This document shows positions 22,330 through 33,790 of a stretch of DNA of 64,000 nt, piece after piece. The notes beneath the pieces were generated by a model, which searched no databases, was not told where the DNA came from, and worked only from the letters and a program-made list of their open reading frames with translations. Location: NCBI GenBank assembly GCA_933207985.1, contig OW240917.1:110518522-110582521 (forward strand), given 5' to 3'. Position numbers and translations under genes: made by a program. Each line of letters starts with the position of its first letter. Position 1 is the stretch's first letter. This stretch comes from Pelobates cultripes. Taxonomy: Eukaryota > Chordata > Amphibia > Anura > Pelobatidae.

Positions 22330-22705
22330 CTGCCCCTGTCCTATAGAGCTCTCCCTTCCATCCCTTAGAGATCTCCCCTGCCCCTTAGTGGTCTCTCCTC
22401 TCCTCTCCCCCCTACCTCCCTTAGTGGTCTCCTTTTATCCCCGACTTTCCATTAGTGGTCTCTCGTCTCCCCCTTAGTGGTCTCTGCTCTCCTCTGCCCC
22501 CCTTTCCATTAGTGGTCTCTCCTCTCCCCCCACCCTCCCCTAGTGGTCTATCCTCCACCCCCCTCCCTTAGCGGTCTCTCCTTACCCCCCTCCCCTAGTG
22601 GTCCTCCCTACCCCACGTGTGTCTCCTCCCACCCTCCGTGTTCTCCTCTTCTTCTCCCCCCGTGTTCTCCACTTCTTCCCCCCTCCCTGTGTTCTCCTCT
22701 TCTTC
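22330..22705. repeat. Pyrimidine-rich minisatellite (CCCTTAGTGGTCTCTCC)
   Basis: Degenerate units of about 35-45 bp carrying TTAGTGGTCTCTCCTCTC. No coding meaning is likely, although open frames run through it. Confidence 0.8.
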
Positions 22706-22805
22706 NNNNNNNNNNNNNNNNNNNNNNNNNNNNNNNNNNNNNNNNNNNNNNNNNNNNNNNNNNNNNNNNNNNNNNNNNNNNNNNNNNNNNNNNNNNNNNN
22801 NNNNN
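22706..22805. other. Assembly gap (100 N)
   Basis: Exactly 100 N, the usual placeholder for a gap of unknown size, placed between pyrimidine-rich and purine-rich repeats. Confidence 0.99.
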
Positions 22806-23665
22806 GGAGGGAGGGGAGAAGAAAGAAACAGAGAGGGAGGGAGGGGAGAAGAAAGAAACAGAGAGAGAGGGAGGGGGAGAAGAAAAAAAAGAGGGAGGGG
22901 GAGAAGAAAAAAAAGAGGGAGGGGGAGAAGAAAGAAACAGAGGGAGGGAGGGGGAGAAAGAAACAGGGAGGGAGAGAGGGGGAGAAAGAAACAGGGAGGG
23001 AGAGAGGGGGAGAAAGAAACAGGGAGGGAGGGAGGGGGAGAAAGAAACAGGGAGGGAGGGGGAGAAGGAAAGAGGGAGGGGGAGAAGAAAGCAGCACCAG
23101 GAGGGAGGGAGGGGGGGGAGAGAAACAGCGAGGGAGGAGGGGAGAAAGAAACAGGGAGGGAGGGGGGGAGAAGGAAACAGGGAGGGGAGGGGAGAAGGAA
23201 ACAGAGGGAGGGGGAAGAAAGAAACAGGGAGGGAGGGAGGGGAAAGAAAGAGGGAGTGAGGGGGAGAAGGAAACAGGGAGGGAGGGGGAGAAGGAAACAG
23301 GGAAGGAGGGAGGGGGGAGAAGGAAACGGAGGGAGGGGGAAAAAGAGGGAGGGAGGGGGGAGAAGGAAACAGGGAGGGGGAGAAGGAAACAGGGAAGGAG
23401 GGGGAAGAAAGAAACAGGGAGGGGGAAGAAAGAAACAGGGAGGGGAGGGGAGGGGGGAGGAAAGAAACTGACAGGGGAGGGGGGAGAAAGAAACTAACAG
23501 GGAGGTGGGGGGGGAAAGAAACTAACGGGGGGAGACATTGACAGGGAGGGGAATTGACGGGGAGAGAGAAATTGACAGGGAGGGGGGAGTGACAGGGGAG
23601 GGAGGGGGAATGAGAGTAACAAGGGAGGGGGGGAGAAGAGAGTGACAAGGGAGGGGGAGAGATTG
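22806..23665. repeat. Purine-rich minisatellite (GGGAGAAGAAAGAAACAGGGAGG)
   Basis: About 860 bp of G/A-only units of 20-35 bp with AGAAAGAAACAGGGAGGGA, drifting to GACAGGGAGGGG near the end. The long purine strand could form triplex or G-quadruplex structures, which may explain the neighbouring gap. Confidence 0.9.
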
Positions 23666-23673
23666 ACATCCAT

Positions 23674-23704
<31 letters not shown>

Positions 23705-24010
23705 ACACACAATGCACCCCTTACACACAAAGACAATGAACCCCTTGCACACAGAAAAACACACAATGCATTACACACACGATGCATTACACACACACAC
23801 GCAATGCAACCCTTACACACAATGCATCCCTTGCACACACAGAAACACACAATGCATTCCTTACACACACTCAATGCACCCCTTACAGACTCACACACTT
23901 CATCCCTTACATACACAGAAACACACCCTGCAGCCCTTACACATACAAACACAGATTCACAAAATGCATTCCTTACACACAAATCAGGACATTCCCTACA
24001 CACTCCATCC
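23666..24010. repeat. CA run and inverted minisatellite in the right arm
   Basis: A (CA)n run at about 23675-23701, then units such as CACACAATGCATCCCTTACA, the inverse of the left-arm minisatellite. Confidence 0.85.
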
Positions 24011-24507
24011 CCTGTGAACAAACTCATTGGTGGAAAATGAAGGTGGACCCTGGGACCCAGACCTTGAGCTGTGTAAAGGGCCCCCAAAAAATGGAGCTGC
24101 TTCTCGCTCTCCCAGAACATTGATTTGTGTGACCACAGTTACAAACAGCCTCCAGAGATCCTGTTATACACCAGACCAGTGGAGCCAGACTGCAGCTAGA
24201 GCCCATCATCATCCCCATCTGCTTGTAAGTAGGTAATCTAGTATATTATTCGTGGCACTAATCTCTAATTTACCTCACATTAAAGAAACACTATAGTCCC
24301 CAGAACCACTGCACCTTAATGTAGTGGCCCTGGTGTCTATAGCCTGTCCCTGCAGGCCTTTTAATGTAAACACAGCGGCACTGCAGCACTAGCGTTAGTT
24401 AACATGGCAGGTCATATGGGTGGGGCATTGCGATGTCACGGGGGGGAGGAGGGGGGCGTCAAACGTTACTTTTGCCTAGGGCGGCAAAAATCCTTGCACC
24501 GGCCCTG

Positions 24508-25095
24508 TGTCTAGCCACTGGATATTGGATCTTTCCAGTCCGAATGCTACTCTTATGTTCCCCTATCCTAATGGTGAATTTCCTCGTGGTCTCCCCAACA
24601 TAGGCTAAGCCACAAGGACATTTCAACATGTAGACTACAAATTCTGATTGACAATTGCAAAAATCCCGAATAGGATATTTCTTCCCAGATCTAGGATGGA
24701 GGAAGGAATCGCCCAGAATTACCCCATTACAATTCACACAGTGTCCACATTTGTACATACCAACAGGCATTCTAAACCACGATTCCTTAATCCCCATCTT
24801 TCCTTGTACTTCCACATTCCGCATTAAATGATCGCGAAGATTTCTGTGTCTTTTGAAAGAAAACAAAGGTTTCTCATTAAAACAAACCCTAACTTTGGGA
24901 TCCGATTGTAATATATTCCAGTGCTGGTTCACAATATGTTTAATCTCCTTCGAATGTTCAGAATAGGTGGTAACACATGGGATCCTCATGTTCCTATCCC
25001 TAACTCTTTTAGTTAGAAGTTGTTCTCTTGCCAACAATCTAGCCTGATCCTTACATTCCATCAAATTCTTCTTCTCATATCCCCTTAAAGTAAAC
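24508..25095 (-). pseudogene. Penelope-like element fragment, minus arm of a 588 bp palindrome
   Basis: The minus strand encodes about 195 residues with a Cys-rich segment (CGHCVNC, CNCQ) and then the GIY-YIG endonuclease start (CPCGLAYVGETTRKF, RIGEHKSS). This is the C-terminal region of a Penelope-like retroelement. It is the exact mirror of 25156-25743. The arm stops at 24508 against the fold-back end, so the rest of the endonuclease is missing and the open frame runs into transposon sequence. Confidence 0.85.
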
Positions 25096-25155
25096 GCCTG
25101 CACTAATTCATCTGCACGTCTATCATAATCTGTGTCCCGTGATGTAATTCGTCGG
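25096..25155. other. 60 bp palindrome spacer
   Basis: Unique sequence between the two mirrored arms, with no internal symmetry noted. Confidence 0.85.
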
Positions 25156-25930
25156 GTTTACTTTAAGGGGATATGAGAAGAAGAATTTGATGGCTTGTAA
25201 GGATCAGGCTAGATTGTTGGCAAGAGAACAACTTCTAACTAAAAGAGTTAGGGATAGGAACATGAGGATCCCATGTGTTACCACCTATTCTGAACATTCG
25301 AAGGAGATTAAACATATTGTGAACCAGCACTGGAATATATTACAATCGGATCCCAAAGTTAGGGTTTGTTTTAATGAGAAACCTTTGTTTTCTTTCAAAA
25401 GACACAGAAATCTTCGCGATCATTTAATGCGGAATGTGGAAGTACAAGGAAAGATGGGGATTAAGGAATCGTGGTTTAGAATGCCTGTTGGTATGTACAA
25501 ATGTGGACACTGTGTGAATTGTAATGGGGTAATTCTGGGCGATTCCTTCCTCCATCCTAGATCTGGGAAGAAATATCCTATTCGGGATTTTTGCAATTGT
25601 CAATCAGAATTTGTAGTCTACATGTTGAAATGTCCTTGTGGCTTAGCCTATGTTGGGGAGACCACGAGGAAATTCACCATTAGGATAGGGGAACATAAGA
25701 GTAGCATTCGGACTGGAAAGATCCAATATCCAGTGGCTAGACATTTTGTGGAGATGCGACACATGGTGTCACAATTAAGATACTCGATTCTAGAGGTAGT
25801 GAAACCTTTGAGAAGAGGTGGATCTAGGGAAACGTTGTTGAAGCAACGTGAATTATTTTGGATTTATGAGTTGCAGGTTCTATTCCCTAAGGGTCTTAAT
25901 GAAGAACGGGATCTCTCTCCTTTATTGTAG
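25148..25930 (+). pseudogene. Penelope-like element, C-terminal endonuclease region (plus copy)
   Basis: An open frame of about 255 residues: a linker, Cys motifs CGHCVNC and CNCQ, then a GIY-YIG endonuclease with YVGETTR and RIGEHKSS, ending ...ERDLSPLL. In Penelope-like elements this domain follows the reverse transcriptase and nicks target DNA. The RT part is absent, so this is a 5'-truncated copy. Up to 25743 it mirrors the minus copy; the rest, 25744-25930, exists only once here. It is open but not a full element. Confidence 0.85.
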
Positions 25931-27500
25931 CCTCGTTTGGAGAGGCTAGCTTATCCACCCTGCCTGGGTTGTGTTGATATCATTGATATTGTTTTTAATT
26001 GGTGTTTATTTTATCCAGATTGCGTATGGATTTCCATTTGGATACTTAATACATTGGGTACCTGGATGATAGTGTGTACTAGATCAAGGATGGAGTGTAT
26101 TCCCCTTTTTTTTTTTGGGGGGGATATTGGGTCCCATTGGTACGTTCAACAATGTGGATGGATACAACCTGGATTTGGAATCATTTATCGGATCTGCGAT
26201 TGGATGACGACGATTTGATTGATTGGATACCTCCTTATCTTTGATTGATTTTGATATGTATATGATTGTGAATGAATACCTGTTATCATTTGAAGAAGCT
26301 TTATATAAATGTTACTAAAAAGTTGTATAACTAATAGGGTGAATTGATACTGATATAAGGGTATAAAATAAAATATTTTAATCACATATATAAGGCTTGA
26401 GTAAAGAAATACATATGACTGTCTATTGTATATGGATTTTTTGTATTGAGTTTCCTTTTTGGGAATGACCCGACCGTTCAGCAGGTTGCTGAATGTATGT
26501 CTTGTATATATGACATAGATGAATAAACATGAGATTAGCATAGTATTGCACATTCTATTGGTGTTTTGTAATTATGGTGGAGGTGATTTTCACTGTTAAT
26601 ATTTATTTTTTATAGATTTTTGCTATACTATGGGACTACTTATACACATATTATGATATATCATAAGTGATTTATGCATTTATGTCATTCCCCTTTAAGA
26701 TTTGATCGGAGCGTTAGCATGTTGTATGTATCGTTCTATTTTGGGGGAAGCGCATGCGCGGGCGGTGTAGCTCTTTGTTTACTGCGATTTTTTATTAGAT
26801 TTTTTATTAGGTGTGGACCTCGGAGGCTTCCGTTAGAGGGGGACTGGAGTGAGATCAGCCGGTTGTGGTAAGACGAGTGCGTTTTCGTTTTTTCCGCTGA
26901 GTTATTGCACACATATTTTTGTGATGCCTAGTATGCTTATTGGGTTGCCTATTAAGGGATATGTTTCCTTACTGGGGTGTATTGAGTGCGGCGATAGATA
27001 GGTGCCAGTAGATGATATGGCGACCGCTTATATTTACTGTTGCATTGCGCATGCGTGTTCATATTTAGGCTGATGAGGATAGTTATGGATTATATGATAG
27101 CAGGATACTCTTATACATATGATGGAATTTGTCTGACAATAATATTGTGAATGTGTAATATATTTATTGCTATTATGCTTTACATATAGGGCTATGATCT
27201 GAGGTGATGATGTCACTTCCGGTCACGGCTCTCTGCGATATCACTGATGGCCATCAGCTGTAAGTAGTTTGTTTATGTGTATATAATAGTTTCCTGGACG
27301 ATGTTGTGATATAGCTACCCTTGATAAAGGCTACCAGGAGGAGCCGAAACGTTGGGGGATTATTTGTGACTCGTGTTTCTGCCCATATAGGCTTGTGGAA
27401 TTTTGGTAAATATATTGTTAAACTTTTTTGCCTATTTGGTCACTGTTACATTTTTTATGTGAGATTTGGATTTGTAATAAAATATATATAGATATACTTT
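25931..27500 (+). mobile_element. Penelope-like 3' non-coding region
   Basis: About 1.5 kb downstream of the endonuclease frame. It is AT-rich, without open frames of interest, with a decayed hammerhead-like motif at 27313-27356 and an AATAAA near 27477. Penelope-like elements are known to carry hammerhead motifs in their terminal repeats, so the placement fits. The exact 3' end is not fixed. Confidence 0.5.
27313..27356 (+). ncRNA. Decayed hammerhead-ribozyme-like motif
   Basis: TTGATAA (27321-27327) stands where the core CTGATGA is expected. It is followed by a helix II hairpin AGGCT...AGGAGCC and then GAAAC (27346-27350). CCC upstream and GGG downstream could form a short helix I. Two core bases differ from consensus, so cleavage is unlikely. 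Confidence 0.5.
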
Positions 27501-27589
27501 ATTGTATTAGTTGGTGTGCATTCCTTTCTTTTTGAATTTTCTTTCAATATCATTTTCAATAAACTTTTTGAGCTATGGGCGTATTCACT

Positions 27590-27784
27590 GCATCCATTCA
27601 CTCATCTATTGACCCACTCTTCCTTCCATTAACTTACCCATCCATTGACCCATCCACCCCTTAACTTATCCATCCATTGACCCACCCATCCTCCCATTAA
27701 CTTATCCATCCATTGACCCACCCATCTTCCCATTAACTTATCCATCCATTGACCCACCCATCCTCCCATTAACCTATCCATGTA
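27590..27784. repeat. Minisatellite CCATTGACCCACCCATCC, left part
   Basis: Units of about 36 bp with CATCCATTGACCCACCCATC and CCCATTAACTTAT. The array is split by the element at 27789-29676 and resumes at 29681-29850. Confidence 0.9.
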
Positions 27785-29680
27785 TTAAAGCGGCACTGTC
27801 ATGCCGAATCTCGTTTTTTTTTAACCCCCCTCCCGCCTCCACTACATCCAATTGACCCACTATTCACCCCCAAATGCCCCTAAGCCCCCCACATTACCTA
27901 TTTTTTATTCCTTATTTTCTGCCCCGATCTTGATTCAGGGCGCCGCCATCTATGTGTGAGTAGATGAAGTCCCTGTGGGACACGTCATCAGCCCACACTA
28001 GATAGCCTGTGAGATTCCCGCACATGCCCAGTGAAACACCTGGACATGCGAACGGGAATTTCATCTATTCATTCATTCATCAGACAGACGAATGAATGAA
28101 TAGAAAGATCAGCCGAACAAACTAACACAATGTATCAGTGTTAGTTTGTTCGTTCAGTTTATTACAAGGAGGGAGCTACCGGCACACAGCTCTCTCCTTG
28201 TAATATGTAACGATAGAAGCGGCAGGGAGCAATGCTCCCCACCACTTCATAAGCCCCCCCAGGTCCCCCTCTCACTCTATGGGGGTCAATATGACCCCCA
28301 TAATAGCACAAGGGAGCTTAAAATCTCCCAAATGCCCCTACTCGCTATACCGTGAGTAGGGGCATGTCTACTAAACAGTGAGCAATAAGGGGGGCGGACC
28401 TATTGTTCTCCCCCCCTCCCCCACCCTGAGCGGCGGGTGGGGGCCATGAAGATAATGAGGGGGGGGTACCTACTGTCCTCCCCCCGGCCCCCACCCCTGA
28501 GCGGTGGGTGGGGGCCCTTATAAAACAATAAGGGGGGACCCCACTGTCCTCTGGCCCCCACCCCTGTGGGGCCCCTAATAAACAATATGGGGGGGACTCA
28601 CGTTCTTCCGCCCCACCCCGAAATCCCAAATAAAGATATGGGATTTCTGGCCCCCACCCCGCGCCGTGGTAAATCTTATAAACAACAAGGGGGACCTACT
28701 GTCCTTTTCCTCTCGCCCCACCCCGCGCCGGGTGGGTGGGGCCCCAATAAAACAATAAGGGGGGACCACCGGTCCTCTCAGCCCCCACCCTGAGCCGGGT
28801 GGGGGGGCCCTGGGCCAAAGACAGGGAACCTCTATCCCCTGTGGGTGGGGGCCCTAGTAAAACAATAAGGGGGGGGACCTACTGTCCTCCCCCCCTGGCC
28901 CCCACCCCTGCGCGGTGGGTGGGGGCCCTAATAAAACAATAGGGGGGGGGACCTACTGTCCTCCCCCCCTGGCCCCCACCCCTGAGCCGGGTGGCAAAAC
29001 CCCAAAACAAAGATACAGCGGGGAACTTCTGTACCTCCTGCTGTGGTGGGCCCTTATAGCCAAAATCACCGTCCTCCCCCTGGCCCCACCCCGCGCTGTG
29101 AAGGGCCCCAATAAACACAAGGGGGGACCTACTGTCCTCCCTGCCCCGCACCCCAGGTGTAGCCCTTAATAAACAAAATCACCGTCCTCCCCCCCAGCCC
29201 CCACCCCTGCGCGGTGGGTGGGGGCCCTAATAAAACAATAAGGGGGGGGACCTACTGTCCTCCCCCCCCGGGGTCCCTGATAGCCGCGGCAATGTATAGG
29301 ATCAGAGTTTCATTCATTAGAATGAAATTCCGATCCGAATAAAGTGCCGAATTGCGTTCTAAAACAAACAAACTCATTCAGTTAGAACGCAATTCGGCAG
29401 TTTCATGTAAAGTGACAGGAAGCATCGCGGGAACACAGAGGGAAGGTAAGGATCATGGGAAAATTGCTCTGAACAGCGGAAATGAAGCACACTTTGCTCC
29501 TCTGCTGGTCAGAGCTGGTCAAGCGGAGGAATCCTCCATAAGGCAAAGAGTCCCTACTTTGTCTTATGATTTTAAAGAAAACTAAAGAAGACAGGAAGAA
29601 AAGAAGAACAGATCCTGACAGAGGGGGAGAAGAGGAAGAGATTGAGGAAAGTTAAGTTTGGCATGACAGTGCCGCTTTAA
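27785..29680. mobile_element. TTAA-flanked non-autonomous DNA transposon
   Basis: TTAA at 27785-27788 and 29677-29680 flanks perfect 17 bp terminal inverted repeats starting AGCGGCACTGTCATGCC. The TTAA duplication points to piggyBac- or Kolobok-type mobilisation. Inside, several short palindromes lie in series (for example GAACAAACTAACAC...GTGTTAGTTTGTTC at about 28117-28153, and TGCCGAATTGCGTTCTA inverted at 29345-29397) around a GC-rich minisatellite. No transposase is present. Confidence 0.88.
28380..29272. repeat. GC-rich minisatellite inside the TTAA element
   Basis: About ten to twelve units of 65-95 bp containing AATAAGGGGGGACC, ACTGTCCTCC and GGCCCCCACCCC. Each unit can fold, since GGCCCCCACCC pairs with GGGTGGGGGCC. 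Short open frames through it are not genes. Confidence 0.9.
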
Positions 29681-29850
29681 CCCACCCATCCTCTCATTAA
29701 GTTATCCATCCATTGACCCATCCATTCTCCCATTAACTTGACCCAACCATCCTCTTATTAACATATCCATTCATTGACAAATCCAACTACCCATTAACTT
29801 GTGCATTCATTAACCCATCCACCCACCCATCAATCTAGCATTTATGAACG
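29681..29850. repeat. Minisatellite CCATTGACCCACCCATCC, right part
   Basis: Continuation of the array at 27590-27784 after the insertion, with more variation. Confidence 0.85.
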
Positions 29851-30505
29851 TTATTGTAAGTGCTTTGATATAAAGCATAAGGATTGTGGTCTACATAAAT
29901 GTATTTATATTTTTAACCAGTGAAAACTTGACACAGCTGTTTATTTTGTTTCCAAAAGCTGGTGTCCTTTACTAAAGACCCTCCAGGCACTGTAAAAAAA
30001 TATTACACAGAGAGACAGCAGTGCTGACCTATATAGCTTGCTTCAGCATTTACACTATTTTGCACAATGCTTATGTAGCAACTCTAAGAAAACCTCTACT
30101 GAATAGCCTGGTAAAAACTTCAATAGCTAATATGTGTTGACAATTCCACAGCTTCAGCAGAATTCTGTATGCATCTAACGAGAAAAATATGCTTGGGGTT
30201 TAAAATACTTTCAATGCTAGTGATGATATATCTTTGATATCCAATTAGCTCACATCTCCACTGCATCCAAAATAACTGTATAATCATTATTGCATGAGAA
30301 AGTACTTGACAGGAGAAGGTTATTTATTTACATGTGAACATAAGAAAAGTCCAACATCGCCACAGCTGGAAGTATGCTGATCCAATGTGAGGAATTACAG
30401 AGGAATGCATGCAAATAATGCTTCACAGGACACTTAGTTATGAAGAAAGGGGGTGGGGAGAAGAGAGAAAGTTTATTTTATGTCACACAAATATGTTTTC
30501 ATAGT
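29851..30505. other. AT-rich, no gene seen
   Basis: No convincing open frame, RNA gene or element end is recognised. Confidence 0.5.
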
Positions 30506-30690
30506 TGCCATATATTACTTATAGACAACCTGTGACCCTTCACCCAATGTGGACTACAACCCCAGCTCTGCTCAGCCAAATAAAGATTATGGTAATTTTA
30601 GTATACAAAGTGTCAAAACCTGTCAATTTACGCACATTTCAATATTTAGCTATAACTAATTTCATACATCAAGTGATCCACCTTGTAGTT
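30506..30690 (+). repeat. Interspersed repeat copy, plus orientation
   Basis: Contains TGTGGACTACAACCCCAGC, TGCTCAGCCAAA and ATCAAGTGATCCACCTTGTAG. A diverged inverted copy lies at 33597-33790. It is either the two ends of one old 3.3 kb element or two separate insertions of one short repeat. Confidence 0.7.
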
Positions 30691-33596
30691 AGAACAATGC
30701 ATATTTAGAAAACATTAGTATTGTTTTAATGGTGGACATCTATATTTTCTTTTCAAATTTTCTCCCTGTCTCATTAACAGCTCCTGCAGAATATAGTGAG
30801 ACCTTGAGGTACATTAACAAATATAACCTCATCTGCTTTCCACTAAATATTTAAAAGATAATGATATAAAACACTTAAATAATTTCTGAAGCCGGGGTCC
30901 TTTGTTATTTATATTTTGGGTTTTACCTTTTAATTAACCACAAAGAACAAACGCGACAAATGTGCTTGATATTAAACACCTCTGTATGAACTAATTCAGC
31001 TGAATACATTGGATTAAAATAATTTTCCTTTGTAGTTATTCTCTAACTCAGTAGATATCAAAGCAAAATGGTGGATATATTATGGATGTATTTCATGAGA
31101 GAGACTATCCATATGAGCTGACTGAGATCAATTGCAATTCTGAGGACAATTTAAACACCATCATTTTTTGCTAATAAGGGATCTATTGTAAGCTACATAG
31201 AATAACTATGTTTGAAAAGCTATTCAATGTACCACTCTACATGATTAATTCTAAGTATTAATTACAACAAGACACATTTATGGTTGATAGCAATGCATTA
31301 TCTATTTTGTATTTTTTGTTTAATGCAGACATTTTAAAGCCTTTAGAGAGCTTGTAAAATGTGAATAACATATTTATACAATTATGTAAAAGACAGAGAT
31401 GCAATTTAGTGGTGTCGATGTGTGCAATACAGGTGGTGTTCAGATATATACTTAATGTTAGTATACAGAGGGACGACATGCTTAATATGAAGTATATCCC
31501 ATGGGTATCCTAAGCAGCGTGCAGATGTCACTCTGAAATCAACCCTGCCTACATTTGTACACTATGTGAGTTAGATGTCTGGAGGTTATGGTAAATGTCC
31601 ATATCCTAAAATTTAAATATCCATTTCTACAAGATCATATTTCTACTTGTGGCAATATATTGAGACTCTTGGTTGGGGATTTTTTTTTTTTCCTCAAAGA
31701 AAAACAAGTAGCATTTTTATTTGTTTCTTATTCATGAACATACTGAACTGGACACATTAGTTTGGTTATAATATTGTTGAACAAACAGAAGAGAAATAAA
31801 ATGATTGAAAACTAAGCTCTGCAGTAAACTAGTTAAAATAACATTAGCCCCTTCTCTGACAGATTGTCTGGCTAAATAACACCACGGAACATATGGGTGA
31901 GCATCTGGTCCATTGGCTCATACTATCCCATCTCTGCACTTCACGGCGGGCTCCCGGGATTTCTAAATGCATTAAGTGATCTTAAATGGATATCTTTCAG
32001 AATTATAGATGTAAAGCTATGAGACTCCCTCCATCACATGTCATAGAATCCTCAACCCAACTGCAACGTTCTACGGATAAATGGATTAAACATTTTCATA
32101 CATCACTCATTAAAGTGCAGTATACACTACACTATATAAAAGTGAGTTTATCTAAATCTCCCAGTGTGAAACCATGCAAGTTCCTTATCTGTTCACTTCC
32201 TATATGTTGAGAAACGGAGGTCAATTTATTTTAACTCGTGAATAATTTCAAAAAGAGCGGTCATATATTTTTATACAAATGGGAATGAGTGCTCACCAGT
32301 ACAGTAAGTGACATTTAGGCTGAACTTTTTTAGAAGGCGATTAATAGAGAGTACATAGATTTTAGAAAATGCATTAGAGGTACGCAACCTGTTTTTTATT
32401 TTTCAATTTATTTATTTTTACAGGAACACTGGGGGGCTGTTAATCCGTATATATACTATTAAACACTCCAGGGATAGATAGAAATAAATATATTTATTTC
32501 TAACGCTTGAGGGTTACTTAAATCAGTGAACCAACTTATTCCATATTCAACATGTCATGCAAATATTTGACAAAATGGTAAGTGAAGACATCAATGAAGA
32601 ACAGGTGAGAAGGTAATCAGCTGATAAGTTTAATAGCCACAACCAGAACTGAAAAACTATCAGGTGTATAATCTGTAGTGAACTGTGTATATGAATTATG
32701 GTATATATACTGTATATTACATGGTCTGTTCATTATTGCAATAAGCAGATCATGTTTTCAACCTCTATACTGTACGGTAGGAAATATTGTTTTGTGTAAA
32801 AACCCTGCAGGTCAGGGTCCCTAATCTTAGGGCAGCATAGGGACAAGCTTATACAAGTCTGTCTGAGATTAGTGGGAGTTAATCTGCTGCCAGTTTAATC
32901 ATTATCATTCTTATTCATAACATATTCTGCAGTGTTTTACAGTTATAAAATGGTGATATTTATATGTGAAGAATGCCCTGTTTAAACAAGCGTACTATCT
33001 ATGATAATAGATAGCAAGGTCATTTGTAAGACTTTGAAAAATGACATGTCTGAAGAGGAGCTGAGAAGACATTCTGTTTCCTCTGCTGGCATGTCATTAT
33101 AAGGAGAGGTTGAAATGAATGTCAGCTGCTGTGAATAGCCACTTCCACCTGGTTTGTGGTTTCTTATGATGCCCCCAGAACCCCTCCAAATCATGATTTT
33201 TCCATAATACCCAGATATCAGTACAATACAATGGAAAGATGGCAGTATGGGTAAATTCAACAGTCTTCCCTTGATAAATCACTCAAACATTTTATATGAG
33301 CTAGTTTCTAAAATCCTCCATCACTTTTTGTAGATTACACTGTAGAAACTGGGCCTATTTAAAACACAGAATTTCTAACACGTATTATGTCATAGGAATA
33401 TCTTGATTTGGAACCCATGCAGATATCCTGAAATTCTTTATACTAAATCCATCACAATGCACGCCAGGAGCACCTCCCACATTGAACAACTATTACAGTA
33501 ATGTTTGTGTGTGTATATACATTTAAAAAAGAAAATACATATGTCCTGCCAGTAAATAAAATACTGGTGTATATCTGCTTGATATGCATTGTGCTA
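30691..33596. other. 2.9 kb between inverted repeat copies, no gene seen
   Basis: AT-rich with scattered TATATA and poly-T tracts. Open frames are short and without recognised domains, on either strand. Confidence 0.5.
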
Positions 33597-33790
33597 CCTA
33601 CAAGGTGGATCACTTGATACAGATGTAAGCATAATTTACTCTAGCATGTATGAAATTAGCTATAGCTGAATACTGAAATGTGAGTAAATTGACAGTATGG
33701 TAATTTAAGTCTGCAGTGTCAAATCTCTTTTTTTTGGCTGAGCATAGCTGAGGTTGTAGTCCACATTAGCTAAAGGCTGCCAGATATATA
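33597..33790 (-). repeat. Interspersed repeat copy, minus orientation
   Basis: Inverse of 30506-30690: CTACAAGGTGGATCACTTGAT at the left, and GGCTGAGCATAGCTGAGG then TTGTAGTCCACATTAGC at the right. It includes an extra segment of about 25 bp near 33620-33645. Confidence 0.7.

Larger units (their letters stand above)
21253..24507. mobile_element. Fold-back transposon with very long inverted arms
   Basis: The left end CAGGGCCGGTGCAAGG (21253) is exactly inverted at the right end (to 24507). Similarity continues for at least 480 bp in each arm (21253-21740 and 24030-24507), then through a minisatellite of the type AAGGGATGCATTGTGTG that is itself inverted (21820-22300 against 23700-24010). The arms are therefore about 0.8-1.05 kb. 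No transposase is present; the centre is low-complexity repeat plus an assembly gap. Target duplications are not visible, since the left flank GGTTTTAG and right flank TGTCTAGC differ. Confidence 0.82.

Noticed and set aside
22543..23669. Long open frames rich in Glu/Lys/Arg or Pro/Ser around the first gap
   Set aside because: They are translations of purine/pyrimidine minisatellites and run across the N block.
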